Origin: Fuscovulum blasticum DSM 2131
GTDB lineage: Bacteria; Pseudomonadota; Alphaproteobacteria; Rhodobacterales; Rhodobacteraceae
Reading direction: 5' to 3'
NCBI RefSeq assembly: GCF_003034965.1
Contig: NZ_PZKE01000005.1
Coordinates: 171,498 to 235,497, forward strand
Length of the DNA stretch: 64,000 bases
Positions 16,967 through 25,917 of the stretch are shown here, in pieces (position 1 is the stretch's first letter; each line of letters opens with the position of its first letter). The translations under genes and the position numbers were made by a program. The notes below the pieces were generated by a model. It was not told the DNA's origin, did not search any database, and saw nothing but the letters and a program-made list of their open reading frames with translations.

Positions 16967-17523
16967 GCGTCGTCATCCTTTGCAGTTTCAGCCAGCACAT
17001 CGGGCCGGGTCTTCAGCGCCTCGACCACACGAACCGCCATCTGTTCGATCGAGTAGTCAGGCGAGGCATCTACGGCAAGATCGGCCATTTCATAGGCTGG
17101 CAACCTTGCTTCATACAATGTGCGCAGGGTTTCGTGCGGATTTGCCGTGCGCAACAGTGGCCGCGTCGTCTTGTGCCGCACCCTTTGCCACAAAAGCTCC
17201 AGATCGGCGCGCAGCCAGACCGAGATGCCCGAGGCGCGGATCTGGGCACGGTTCCGCTCGCTCAGAAAAGCGCCGCCGCCGGTTGACAGCACGCAAGGCG
17301 TGCCGCGCAACAACCGGCCGATCACCTCGAATTCGCGGTCACGGAAAAAGGGTTCCCCATCGCGTTCGAAAATCTCGGCGATGCTGCGGCTGGCGGCCTT
17401 GACGATTTCATCATCCGAATCAACGAAGGGCACCTTCAGAAGCCGCGCGACTGCCGTTCCGACCGCGGTCTTTCCTGCCCCCATCATCCCGACCATGACC
17501 ACGGTCTTGTTCAGTTGCGGCAT
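16963..17523 (-). CDS. aroK: Shikimate kinase
   Basis: A 186-aa P-loop kinase phosphorylating shikimate at O3. Walker A is GMMGAGKTAVG, the DSD motif is VDSDDEI, the substrate Arg lies in RDREFEVI, and Walker B is STGGGAFL. First gene of aroK-aroB, divergent from the 44-aa gene. The 178-bp upstream gap carries a TATAAT-like box at 17618-17623 on the plus strand. Confidence 0.95.
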   Translation of the reverse strand: MPQLNKTVVMVGMMGAGKTAVGTAVARLLKVPFVDSDDEIVKAASRSIAEIFERDGEPFFRDREFEVIGRLLRGTPCVLSTGGGAFLSERNRAQIRASGISVWLRADLELLWQRVRHKTTRPLLRTANPHETLRTLYEARLPAYEMADLAVDASPDYSIEQMAVRVVEALKTRPDVLAETAKDDDA

Positions 17524-17701
17524 AACCTTTCACCATCTCGTGATCGGCGGGGCACAGCCTTGCCGATCAGGTGTATTCCTTGCCTCAATGGCGTGATCTT
17601 GATCGGAAAGCCATATATATAATCGACAGTCGCGACCCGACATCATACCCGGTCAACGGGACGGGGCGTCACGCAGAACGGGCAGGACAAGGACTTTGCA
17701 G

Positions 17702-17836
17702 ATGGGGCGGATTCTGAAAGCACTGGTGGTGCTGGCAATTCTGGGCTTCGCGGGGCTGACGGTCTTTGCCTATCTTGGCGACCTGGCCCCCGCGCAGCAG
17801 GAGGTCACGAAACCCGTGGTTCTGGATGCGAACTAG
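17702..17836 (+). CDS. Small single-pass membrane protein, 44 aa
   Basis: An ATG-started frame below usual gene-calling size: M-G-R-I-L-K then a hydrophobic stretch (ALVVLAILGFAGLTVFAYL) and a short polar tail ending VVLDAN. It looks like a one-pass membrane protein with its C-terminus outside. Its last 11 bp overlap the start of the next gene, implying coupling. I recall similar proteins in the same place in other Rhodobacterales; function is unknown. Confidence 0.65.
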   Translation: MGRILKALVVLAILGFAGLTVFAYLGDLAPAQQEVTKPVVLDAN

Positions 17837-19403
17837 GTTTGTCGCCGCAACCGGCCTTGCCACAGCCCTGTACGCGATCACCACGGCGGCCCTTGCGGCC
17901 GGCGATGATCCGCTGTCAGCAATCGACTGGCTGTCGCAATCGGTGACCACGCAGGTTTCCGCGGTGCAGCCGTCAGGGACGCCCCCCACCGTTGCCCGCC
18001 CGGGAGAGCCGCCCGTCAGCGCAAACGGCGCGCTGCCGGTGGATGTGGCGACAACGGCGCTGGATGCCCCCTCGCCCGATGGCGTGGGTCTGATCGCGCC
18101 GGCAGTCTCGGGTCTGCCGCGCAACCTGTGGGGCGCCGGGCGGACGGATGAGATCGCGCAGGCGATCATCCGGGACCGCATGTCCAGCCTGCCCGCGTTG
18201 CGGCAACTGTTCCTGACCATGCTGCTGGCCGAAGCCACCCCGCCCGCCGATTCCGAAGGCAAGGGCCGGCTGTTGCAGGCCCGCGTTGACAAGCTGATGC
18301 AGATCGGCGCGCTGGAACAGGCCGCAGCCCTGATCGAGATTTCCGGCGCCGAGACGCCTGACCTGTTCCGCAGGGCCTTCGACGTGGCACTGCTGACCGG
18401 CAACGAGGATCGCGCCTGCGCCAAGATGCAGGAAAGCCCCGGCCTTGCCCCCACCATTCAGGCGCGGGTCTTCTGTCTGGCGCGCGACGGGCAATGGGAT
18501 GCAGCGGCACTGACCCTGCAAACGGCGGCGGCACTGAAACAGATCAGCAGCGCGGGGGCCGAGCTTCTGGCGCGGTTCTTGGACCCCGATCTGTTCGATG
18601 GCGAGCTGATGCCGCCGCCCCCGAACCCGGTCACACCGCTGGACTGGAAGATCTACTCGGCCATCGGGGAATCTCTTCCCACGGCATCGCTGCCCGTGGC
18701 GTTTTCCTATGCCGAGATCGGGCAGGAAGCCGGCTGGAAAGCCCAGATCGAGGCGGCCGAGCGACTGACCCGTGCGGGCACCATTGCCCCCAATGTCATC
18801 CTCGGGCTTTACACAGACCGCGACCCCGCCGCTTCGGGTGGGGTATGGGATCGGGTCGCCGCGTTCCAGGATTTCGACGCCGCGATGCAATCGCGCGATC
18901 CGCAGCGGGTGGCACAGACGCTGCCGGTAGTCTGGGCCCGGATGCAGGAGGTCGAACTCGAGGTTCCCTTCGCCATGCTCTACGGCCGCGATCTGACGGC
19001 GATACCGCTGACGGGCGAAGCCGCAACGATTGCCTTCCGCGTGGAACTGTTGTCGCCGGTGGCCGAAACCGCCGCCGCGGCACGCGAGACGACCGACACG
19101 ACCGAGCGGTTCCTGATCGCGCTGACCCGCGGTGATCTGAAGGGGGTGACCGCGCCCGACAGCATGGGCCGCGCGATTGCCCCCGCCTTCCTGAACCCGA
19201 TGCCTTCGACCGAGACGCGGGCGCTGGTCGATGGCAACCGGACCGGCGAGGCAATCCTTCTGGCGATCGAGGAAATCGCGCGCGGGGTGGAGGGCGACCT
19301 TGCCAGCGTGACCCGTGGCCTGTCGCTGTTGCGCAGCGTCGGGCTTGAGGGCGTGGCACGGCGCACCGCGCTGGAACTGATGATCCTGGAACGGCGGGGC
19401 TAA
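17826..19403 (+). CDS. Secreted/periplasmic protein of unknown function, 525 aa
   Basis: Begins with a signal peptide (MRTRFVAATGLATALYAITT, cleavage near AALA-AGD). The mature part is Ala/Leu-rich and mainly helical, resembling a helical-repeat scaffold, with no catalytic motif that I recognise. An earlier in-frame start at 17766 is rejected because it would remove the signal peptide from the N-terminus. It lies between the 44-aa gene and xerD, 5 bp before xerD, so the three are probably cotranscribed. Confidence 0.65.
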   Translation: MRTRFVAATGLATALYAITTAALAAGDDPLSAIDWLSQSVTTQVSAVQPSGTPPTVARPGEPPVSANGALPVDVATTALDAPSPDGVGLIAPAVSGLPRNLWGAGRTDEIAQAIIRDRMSSLPALRQLFLTMLLAEATPPADSEGKGRLLQARVDKLMQIGALEQAAALIEISGAETPDLFRRAFDVALLTGNEDRACAKMQESPGLAPTIQARVFCLARDGQWDAAALTLQTAAALKQISSAGAELLARFLDPDLFDGELMPPPPNPVTPLDWKIYSAIGESLPTASLPVAFSYAEIGQEAGWKAQIEAAERLTRAGTIAPNVILGLYTDRDPAASGGVWDRVAAFQDFDAAMQSRDPQRVAQTLPVVWARMQEVELEVPFAMLYGRDLTAIPLTGEAATIAFRVELLSPVAETAAAARETTDTTERFLIALTRGDLKGVTAPDSMGRAIAPAFLNPMPSTETRALVDGNRTGEAILLAIEEIARGVEGDLASVTRGLSLLRSVGLEGVARRTALELMILERRG

Positions 19404-19408
19404 GGCCC

Positions 19409-20359
19409 ATGCCCCCCGCCAACCCGCTGCAATGGATTTCAACCTTTCTCGACGCCATAGCCGCCGAACAGGATGCCGCGCGCAATACCAGGCTGGCCTA
19501 TGGGCGCGACCTCAAGGATTTTGCCGACTGGTGCAGCGGGCACGGCCACGATCTGGCAACGCTCGACCGCGAAACGGTGGAATCCTATCTGGTTTACTGT
19601 GACGCGCAGGGGCTGTCGCAGGCCACCCGCGCACGGCGGCTGTCGTCCGTGCGGCAGTTGTTTCGCTTTGCCTTTGACGAAGGCTGGCGCAGCGACAACC
19701 CTGCCCTGCGCATCGGCGGCCCCGGCAAGGTGCAGCGCCTGCCGCAAACGCTGGATCAGGCCGAAGTGGGCCGCCTGCTGGACGCCGCCCGCGCCCATGG
19801 CCGCACCGCCGCCGACCGGCTGCGAAACACCGCCCTGATGGAGTTGCTTTACGCCACCGGCCTGCGGGTGACGGAACTGGTGTCGCTGCCGCAGGCCGCG
19901 GTGCGCGGCGATCCGCGGATGATCCTTGTGCGCGGCAAGGGTGGCAAGGAACGCATGGTGCCGCTTTCGTCGCAGGCCCGGACGGCAATTGCCGACTGGC
20001 TGGCGCATCTGGATGCCGAAGCCGAGGCCCTGCGCAAGGCCGGCAAGCCGGTGCCGAAACACCTGTTCCCCGGCCCCGGAGTCGATGGCCACCTGACCCG
20101 GCAGAACTGCTTTGCCCTGCTCAAGGCCATGGCCGTGCGGGCCGGCGTTTCACCCGCCAAGGTGACTCCCCACGTCCTGCGCCATGCCTTTGCCACCCAT
20201 CTTCTGGCTGGCGGCGCCGACCTGCGGGTGATCCAGACACTTCTGGGCCACGCCGACGTGGCAACGACCGAAATCTACACCCATGTGCTGGATGATCACC
20301 TCAAGGATCTGGTGCTGACCCGCCATCCGCTTGCGAAACCCCGCAAGCCACAGGCATAG
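19409..20359 (+). CDS. xerD: Site-specific tyrosine recombinase XerD
   Basis: A 316-aa tyrosine recombinase that with XerC resolves chromosome dimers at dif. N-terminal SAM-like domain (LAYGRDLKDFADWC), then catalytic residues: Arg in YATGLRVTELVSL, Lys in VRGKGGKERMVPL, HVLRHAFATHLL, LLGHADVATTEIYTH with the Tyr nucleophile. No phage or island genes surround it, so it is the housekeeping copy. Confidence 0.92.
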   Translation: MPPANPLQWISTFLDAIAAEQDAARNTRLAYGRDLKDFADWCSGHGHDLATLDRETVESYLVYCDAQGLSQATRARRLSSVRQLFRFAFDEGWRSDNPALRIGGPGKVQRLPQTLDQAEVGRLLDAARAHGRTAADRLRNTALMELLYATGLRVTELVSLPQAAVRGDPRMILVRGKGGKERMVPLSSQARTAIADWLAHLDAEAEALRKAGKPVPKHLFPGPGVDGHLTRQNCFALLKAMAVRAGVSPAKVTPHVLRHAFATHLLAGGADLRVIQTLLGHADVATTEIYTHVLDDHLKDLVLTRHPLAKPRKPQA

Positions 20360-20391
20360 TCGCCTTTCCCTTTTCGCAACCCGGATACCCG

Positions 20392-21681
20392 ATGGACACC
20401 GCTTTCTGGATCACCTCCGCCATCGTTCTGGCGCTGATCGCCGCCTCGGCCTTTTTCTCGGGCTCGGAAACCGCGCTGACCGCCGCTTCGCGCGCGAAGC
20501 TGACGTCACAGTCCGAGAAAGGGTCGCGTGGGGCAAGTGCCGCCCTGCGCATTACCGAAGACCGCGAGCGGATGATCGGCGCGCTGCTGCTGGGCAACAA
20601 TGTGGTGAACATCCTTGCCGCCTCGCTGGCGACCGCGCTGCTGACCCGCATTTTCGGGGACAGTGGCGTGGCTTTGGCAACCATGGGCATGACGGTGCTG
20701 GTGCTGATCTTCGGCGAGGTGATGCCGAAGACGCTGGCCATCACCTTCCCCGAAGCGGTGGCCGTGCGGGTGGCGCCCCCGATCCGGGTGCTGATCCTGA
20801 TATTCTCGCCGCTGGTCGGGGTGGTGCGGGTGGTGGTGCGCGGATTGCTGCGGTTGCTGGGGGTGAAGGGCAATCCCGATGGCAACATGCTGGCGCTGCG
20901 CGAGGAAATTGCCGGAGCCATCGCCCTGGGTCATTCCGAGGGTGCGGTGCATCGGGAAGACCGTGACCGCCTGCTGGGCGCCCTGGATCTGGCCGACCGC
21001 ACGGTGGACGAGATCATGCGCCACCGCCGCCAGATCGAGATGATCGACGCCGACCAGTCGCCCGATGCGATCCTGACGCAGGTGCTGTCATCACCGCATA
21101 CCCGCCTGCCGGTGTTTCGAGAGTCAGAGGAGAACATCCTGGGCATCATCCACGCCAAGGATCTGCTGCGCGAGGTGGACCGGCTGATCCGTGGCGCCGA
21201 ACGCCCCGCCGACGGGCTGGCCGCGCTGGACATCGCCAAGGTGGCGATGAAGCCCTACTTCATTCCCGAAACCACGCCGCTTGACGAACAGATGCGCCAG
21301 TTCCTGAAACGGCGCACCCATTTCGCGCTGGTGGTGGACGAATACGGCGGGTTGCAGGGGCTGATCACGTTGGAAGACATCCTTGAGGAAATCGTTGGCG
21401 AGATCACCGACGAATTCGACATCGTGGCCAAGGAAGGCCACCTCAAGGCAACCGAGGATGGCGGCTGGCTGGTCGATGGCGCCATGACGATCCGCGACCT
21501 GAACCGTGCGATGGACTGGTCGCTGCCCGATGACGAGGCGAACACCATCGCCGGGCTGGTCATCCACGAGGCGCGGATGATTCCGAACGAAGGCCAGGTC
21601 TTCGCCTTCCACGGCTTCCGCTTCGAGGTGGTGGCCAGGCGGGAAAACCGCCTGACCCGCCTGAAACTGCGCCGGCTCTGA
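20392..21681 (+). CDS. CNNM/CorC-family transporter protein (HlyC/CorC)
   Basis: A 429-aa inner-membrane protein. The N-terminal CNNM (DUF21) domain has SAFFSGSETALTAASRAKL and MTVLVLIFGEVMPKTLAITF; a CBS pair follows (THFALVVDEYGGLQGLITLE), then a CorC_HlyC C-terminal domain. The family is linked to Mg2+ or Co2+ efflux and resistance. It follows xerD by 32 bp and is convergent with the HerA-like gene. Confidence 0.9.
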   Translation: MDTAFWITSAIVLALIAASAFFSGSETALTAASRAKLTSQSEKGSRGASAALRITEDRERMIGALLLGNNVVNILAASLATALLTRIFGDSGVALATMGMTVLVLIFGEVMPKTLAITFPEAVAVRVAPPIRVLILIFSPLVGVVRVVVRGLLRLLGVKGNPDGNMLALREEIAGAIALGHSEGAVHREDRDRLLGALDLADRTVDEIMRHRRQIEMIDADQSPDAILTQVLSSPHTRLPVFRESEENILGIIHAKDLLREVDRLIRGAERPADGLAALDIAKVAMKPYFIPETTPLDEQMRQFLKRRTHFALVVDEYGGLQGLITLEDILEEIVGEITDEFDIVAKEGHLKATEDGGWLVDGAMTIRDLNRAMDWSLPDDEANTIAGLVIHEARMIPNEGQVFAFHGFRFEVVARRENRLTRLKLRRL

Positions 21682-21688
21682 TCGCGCC

Positions 21689-23254
21689 TCAGCGCCGACC
21701 GAAGAGCGTGCCCAGAACGCCGCGCACGATGGCCTGCCCGCTTTTTGTGCCCAACTGGCGGGCAAAGCTCTTGGCGAAGGTCTCGGTGATCGAATCCGAC
21801 CGGCTTGACGTGCTGCGCGGCTTCGGCGTGTCGTACCCCTTGCCGTCATAGCGCCGGGCACGCTTGAATTCGTCCAGATCCAGCGACAACCCGCCGCCGG
21901 TGCTGCCTTTGCTGGCCTGTGCCTCTTCCGCTTCGGCCGCGCGGGCGCGTTCCTCGGCCTTGCGCGCCAGCATCTCATAGGCGCTGTCGCGGTCGATCAC
22001 GGTGTCATACTTGCCCGCCACGGGCGAACCCGCGATCACCTGCCCGCGCGCCGCATCATCGCAGGGGCCAAGCCGGCTGGACGGCGGGCGCACCAGCGTG
22101 CGCTCGGCGATGCCCGGAATCCCCTTCAGTTCCAGGAACGAGGTCACCGCCTCGCCCGTGCCGACATCGCGGATCGCATCCTCGATCTGGAACCGCGGGT
22201 TCGGGCGATAGGTCTGGGCGGCAAGGCGCAGGTCTTTCTGGTCCTTGGCGGTAAAGGCGCGCAGCGCGTGCTGCACGCGGTTGCCAAGCTGGCCAAGAAT
22301 GTTCTCGGGCACGTCGGCGGGGTTCTGGGTGATGAAATAAACCCCCACCCCCTTCGACCGGATCAGCCGCGCCACCTGTTCCACCTTGGCCACCAGCGCG
22401 CGGGGCGCCCCGTCAAACAGAAGATGCGCCTCGTCGAAGAAGAAGACGAGCCTGGGCTTTTCGGGATCGCCCACTTCGGGTAGCGTCTCGAACAGTTCCG
22501 ACAGAAGCCACAGCAGGAAGGTGGCATAAAGCCGGGGGCTGTTCATCAGCCGGTCCGAGGCAAGGATCGAGATGCGGCCCGACCCCTGTGCATCGGTCAG
22601 CATCAGGTCGGCCAGATCCAGCGCCGGTTCACCGAACAGCTTGGCGCCACCTTCGTTTTCCAGCACCAGCAGCCGGCGCTGGATGGCGCCGACGGATTCC
22701 TTCGACACCAGCCCGTAACGGGCCGAAATCGCATCGCCATTCTGCGCGACAAAGGTCAGCAGCGCCTGCAGATCCTTCAGGTCCAGCAGCGGCAGCCCCT
22801 CTTCATCGGCCAGCCGGAAGGCGACGTTCAGCACGCCTTCCTGCGGATCGCTCAACTCCAGAAGCCGCGACAGCAGAAGCGGCCCCATCTCGGCCACGGT
22901 GGTGCGGATCGGATGGCCCTTTTCGCCGAACAGATCCCAGAACAACACCGGAAAGGCGCGGTAGCTGAGATCCAGCCCGATGGTGGCGGCCCGTTTGAGG
23001 AAGCCTTCATGCAGCTTGTGCGTCTCGGACCCCGCCTGGCAGAGACCTGAAAGATCGCCCTTCACATCGGACAGGAAGACCGGCACGCCCGCTGCGGAAA
23101 AACCTTCCGCCAGAACCTGAAGTGTCACGGTCTTGCCGGTGCCGGTCGCCCCGGCGATCAGCCCGTGGCGGTTGCCAAATTTGAGCAGCAGGTTCTGCGG
23201 TGCCGCATAGCCCTCGCCGCCGCCGCCCACAAAGATCGTTCCGTCCGTCGTCAC
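21689..23254 (-). CDS. HerA-like ATPase, DUF853 family
   Basis: A 521-aa P-loop ATPase: Walker A GLIAGATGTGKTVTLQ near residue 35, Walker B LVFFFDEAHLLFDGAP, and an arginine-finger region (GNRVQHALRAFTAKDQKDLR). DUF853 proteins resemble HerA/FtsK translocases, but their role is unclear. Start is GTG 23254 with GGGAG seven bases upstream; the frame upstream to 23488 lacks family features. The C-terminus is charged and probably disordered. Confidence 0.85.
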   Translation of the reverse strand: MTTDGTIFVGGGGEGYAAPQNLLLKFGNRHGLIAGATGTGKTVTLQVLAEGFSAAGVPVFLSDVKGDLSGLCQAGSETHKLHEGFLKRAATIGLDLSYRAFPVLFWDLFGEKGHPIRTTVAEMGPLLLSRLLELSDPQEGVLNVAFRLADEEGLPLLDLKDLQALLTFVAQNGDAISARYGLVSKESVGAIQRRLLVLENEGGAKLFGEPALDLADLMLTDAQGSGRISILASDRLMNSPRLYATFLLWLLSELFETLPEVGDPEKPRLVFFFDEAHLLFDGAPRALVAKVEQVARLIRSKGVGVYFITQNPADVPENILGQLGNRVQHALRAFTAKDQKDLRLAAQTYRPNPRFQIEDAIRDVGTGEAVTSFLELKGIPGIAERTLVRPPSSRLGPCDDAARGQVIAGSPVAGKYDTVIDRDSAYEMLARKAEERARAAEAEEAQASKGSTGGGLSLDLDEFKRARRYDGKGYDTPKPRSTSSRSDSITETFAKSFARQLGTKSGQAIVRGVLGTLFGRR

Positions 23255-23465
23255 TGTGTCACTCCCGTCCGCAGCCCCCGATGGCCGCCGATGCCGCGCC
23301 ACCATACAGCCTATTGCGCATCGTGCCAGTCTGGAACCCTTGTCGGAAGAACGGCGAAGTCCCGTTACGGAACCCGCGAACCGGCCCGGCGCATACCCCG
23401 GCTGCCCGCCAAAAGGTGCCGTTTTCAAACATCTTTTTCTGGAACATCCGGTCAAAAGAATCTCG

Positions 23466-23578
23466 TTGACGCCTTCGTGAAACCGCAATAGCGTTCAGGC
23501 CACGAAGTCGGCCAGTCCGACAGGGAGCAAAGAAATCGCGCCTCAGGCGCCATCAAAGGGCCGGACTTCCGGCCCTTT
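23466..23578 (+). ncRNA. Candidate small RNA with terminator
   Basis: Within a 476-bp gap without genes (23255-23730), a TTGACG (23466-23471) with a weak -10 17 bp later is followed by three hairpins: GTCGG/CCGAC (23507-23521), GCGCC/GGCGC (23538-23550), and a 10-bp AAAGGGCCGG/CCGGCCCTTT stem (23555-23578). The last looks like a bidirectional intrinsic terminator. No gene on the plus strand needs it, so an RNA of about 80 nt is possible. The rest of the gap shows nothing I can name. Confidence 0.35.
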
Positions 23579-23730
23579 GTCCATTTCAGCACTTCCCGCC
23601 CGGCACGGCCCCGCCGCTCTCGCTTTTCTCAACTGACACTTCGATCCGCGCATGTTAAGGACGCGCGCAACGCCGGGCGAAAATCCGGCCTGCGCGGCCT
23701 GCCGCGCCAAACCCGAAGGACCAACGTTTC

Positions 23731-24441
23731 ATGATGATCAAACCGATCTCCCGCCTTGCCCTGCTTCTGGCTCTGGCAGCGCCGCTGCCTCTGGCCGCGC
23801 AGGAAACCACCGCCCCCGCCGAAGGCGCCGCTCCTGCCGAAGGTGCTGCTCCGGCGGCGGAAGGCACCACGCCGAACACCTCGGCCGCGGACGACCTTGC
23901 CCTGGGGGTTGAGGTCGGTGGCACGCCCAAGGTGGGCGACAGCTACACCGCCGCAACCTTCGACGCCTGGCAACAGCGCTGCGTCAAGACGGAAACCGGC
24001 ACCGATCCCTGCCAGCTTTACCAACTGCTGAAGGACAAGGACGGCAACAACGTCGCCGAATTCTCGGTCTTCAACCTGCCGGCCGGCACCAATGGCCCGG
24101 CAGTGGCCGGGGCGACCTTCATCGCACCGCTGGAAACCCTGCTGACCGAAGGCCTGCGGATCGAGGTCGACGGCTCGAAGCCGCGCGCCTATCCGTTCAC
24201 TTTCTGCACCCAGATCGGCTGCGTCGCCCGTATCGGCTTCACCACCGAAGAGATCGACCAGTTCAAGAAGGGCGCCAAGGCCTCGGCCAGCATCACCCCC
24301 TTCGTCGCGCCCGACCAGAAGGTCGGTCTCGAAATCTCGCTCAAGGGCTTCACGGCCGGTATGGAAGCGGTGACCAAGGCCAACAACGCGGCCGATGCCG
24401 CGGCTGAGGCCGCCGCCAAGGCCAAGCCCGCCACCCCCTGA
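23731..24441 (+). CDS. IalB-family (invasion-associated locus B) periplasmic protein
   Basis: A 236-aa protein with a signal peptide (SRLALLLALAAPLPLAAQE) and a low-complexity APAEGAAPAEGAAP linker, followed by the IalB domain: FDAWQQRCVKTETGTDPCQL, FNLPAGTNGPAVAGATF and FCTQIGCVARIGFT. The four cysteines probably form disulfides. IalB-like proteins are widespread in alphaproteobacteria outside pathogens; their molecular role is unknown. The start could be the first or second ATG (23731 or 23734). Confidence 0.85.
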   Translation: MMIKPISRLALLLALAAPLPLAAQETTAPAEGAAPAEGAAPAAEGTTPNTSAADDLALGVEVGGTPKVGDSYTAATFDAWQQRCVKTETGTDPCQLYQLLKDKDGNNVAEFSVFNLPAGTNGPAVAGATFIAPLETLLTEGLRIEVDGSKPRAYPFTFCTQIGCVARIGFTTEEIDQFKKGAKASASITPFVAPDQKVGLEISLKGFTAGMEAVTKANNAADAAAEAAAKAKPATP

Positions 24442-24446
24442 GGCGA

Positions 24447-25646
24447 TCAGAGAGCGCGGAGCGCAAGCACCGCGTTCAATCCGCCAAAGGCAAAGGCATT
24501 CGACAGCGCCGCGCCCACCCGGGCGCGGCGCGCTTCGTTTGGAACATGGTCCAGATCACAGGCCGGATCAGGCTGGTCCAGCCCCAGCGTCGGGGCGATG
24601 ATCCCGTCGCGCAACGCCATGATCACGGCAAGCAACTCGATCGCGCCGGTTGCCCCGATGGCATGGCCATGCAGCGCCTTGGTCGAACTGACCATCAGAC
24701 CCTCAGCCGCGGAACCAAAGGCCCTGCGGATGGCGGCCACCTCGCTGCGGTCATTGACCTGGGTGCCGGTGCCGTGGGCATTGACATAACCCACCTCGGA
24801 GGCGTCGATCCGGGCTTCGTCCAGCGCCGCCCGGATCGCCGCCGCCGCCCCATCGACCGACGGCACTACGATATCGCCCGCATCCGCCGTCATGCCGAAG
24901 CCGGAAATCTCGGCCAGCGGCATGGCACCACGGGCGGCGGCCCGGTCGGCATCTTCCAAAACGAAGACCGCTGCGCCTTCGCCCATCACCAGACCGTTGC
25001 GGCGGGCATCGAAGGGGCGGCAGCCGTCCGGTGACAGGACGCGCAGCGATTCCCAGGCCTTGATGCCGCCGAAGCACAGCATCGCCTCGGCCCCGCCCGC
25101 CAGCATTGCGGGTGCCTGCCCGTCACGCACCATACGGAAGGCCAGCCCCAGCGCATGATTGGAACTGGCGCAGGCCGAGGAGACAGCGAAGGACGGCCCG
25201 GTCAGCCCGTGCCGCATGGCCACATGCGACGCCGCCGCATTGACCATCAGCCGCGGCACCACCAGCGGCGGCACCCGGTTCTTTCCTTCGGCAAACACCG
25301 CCCGGTAATTGTCTTCCCAGGTGCCGATCCCGCCCGCCGCGCTGCCGATGATGGCGCCGGCGCCCTGCCCTGCACCTTCACCGGCCATGGCCAGCGCCTC
25401 GGCGGCGGCGGTCACCGCGAACTGGGTGAAGCGGTCATAAACCGCAATCTCGTTGCGCGAAAAACGCGCCGCTTCATCCCAGCCCTGCACCTGCGCGCCA
25501 ATCCGCACCGACAGCCGGTCCACGTCGCGAAAGGCCAGCGGCCCGATCCCCGACCGCCCCGCCGCCATGGCCTCCAGCGTGCCGGGCACATCACCCGCCA
25601 GCGCGTTGACCGTGCCCGCCCCGGTGATGACAACCCGCTTCGTCAT
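24447..25646 (-). CDS. Beta-ketoacyl-ACP synthase (KAS I/II-type) of a dedicated ACP cassette
   Basis: A 399-aa condensing enzyme: nucleophile Cys in VSSACASSNHALG, His in VNAHGTGTQVNDRSE, and second His in STKALHGHAIGATGA, so catalytically complete. It overlaps the acyl carrier protein gene by 4 bp (ATGA) and follows an LpxD-like gene. The arrangement suggests a specialised acyl chain, not bulk fatty-acid synthesis, so I do not assign fabF. Product length is unknown. Confidence 0.85.
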   Translation of the reverse strand: MTKRVVITGAGTVNALAGDVPGTLEAMAAGRSGIGPLAFRDVDRLSVRIGAQVQGWDEAARFSRNEIAVYDRFTQFAVTAAAEALAMAGEGAGQGAGAIIGSAAGGIGTWEDNYRAVFAEGKNRVPPLVVPRLMVNAAASHVAMRHGLTGPSFAVSSACASSNHALGLAFRMVRDGQAPAMLAGGAEAMLCFGGIKAWESLRVLSPDGCRPFDARRNGLVMGEGAAVFVLEDADRAAARGAMPLAEISGFGMTADAGDIVVPSVDGAAAAIRAALDEARIDASEVGYVNAHGTGTQVNDRSEVAAIRRAFGSAAEGLMVSSTKALHGHAIGATGAIELLAVIMALRDGIIAPTLGLDQPDPACDLDHVPNEARRARVGAALSNAFAFGGLNAVLALRAL

Positions 25647-25906
25647 GCGGCCTTGCCAGCCACCAGCCCCTGCACCGCCGCCACGATGCTGGCGACCGAG
25701 GTGGTGTCGAACCCGCCCTGACCGGGTTCATTGGGATTGAAGGGCACCTGGATGTCAAAAGCCTCTTCAATGGCGAAGATCGCCTCGACCAGACCCAGAC
25801 TGTCCAGTCCAAGGCTTTCGATGGTGGCCTCGGGCCCGATCTCGGACGGGTCGAGCAGTGCCTGTGTTGCCAGGATCTCGATCACGCGGGGGGCAATGTC
25901 CTGCAT
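25643..25906 (-). CDS. Acyl carrier protein, dedicated
   Basis: An 87-aa acidic ACP with the phosphopantetheine serine in LGLDSLGLVEAIFAIEEAF (Ser36). It differs from the housekeeping AcpP and has an extended C-terminal half (FNPNEPGQGGFDTTSVASIV). It sits between the LpxD-like and ketoacyl synthase genes, 11 bp after the former. A relation to AcpXL is possible but not shown. Confidence 0.87.
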   Translation of the reverse strand: MQDIAPRVIEILATQALLDPSEIGPEATIESLGLDSLGLVEAIFAIEEAFDIQVPFNPNEPGQGGFDTTSVASIVAAVQGLVAGKAA

Positions 25907-25917
25907 CTGGGAAACCT

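Noticed and set aside
19409..20359. Tyrosine recombinase as an integrase marking a mobile island
   Set aside because: It has XerD features, housekeeping neighbours and no phage or island genes or att-like repeats around it.
23255..23480. Overlapping short frames in the gap upstream of the HerA-like gene
   Set aside because: They overlap one another in all plus frames, have Arg/Pro-rich shadow composition and no ribosome sites.
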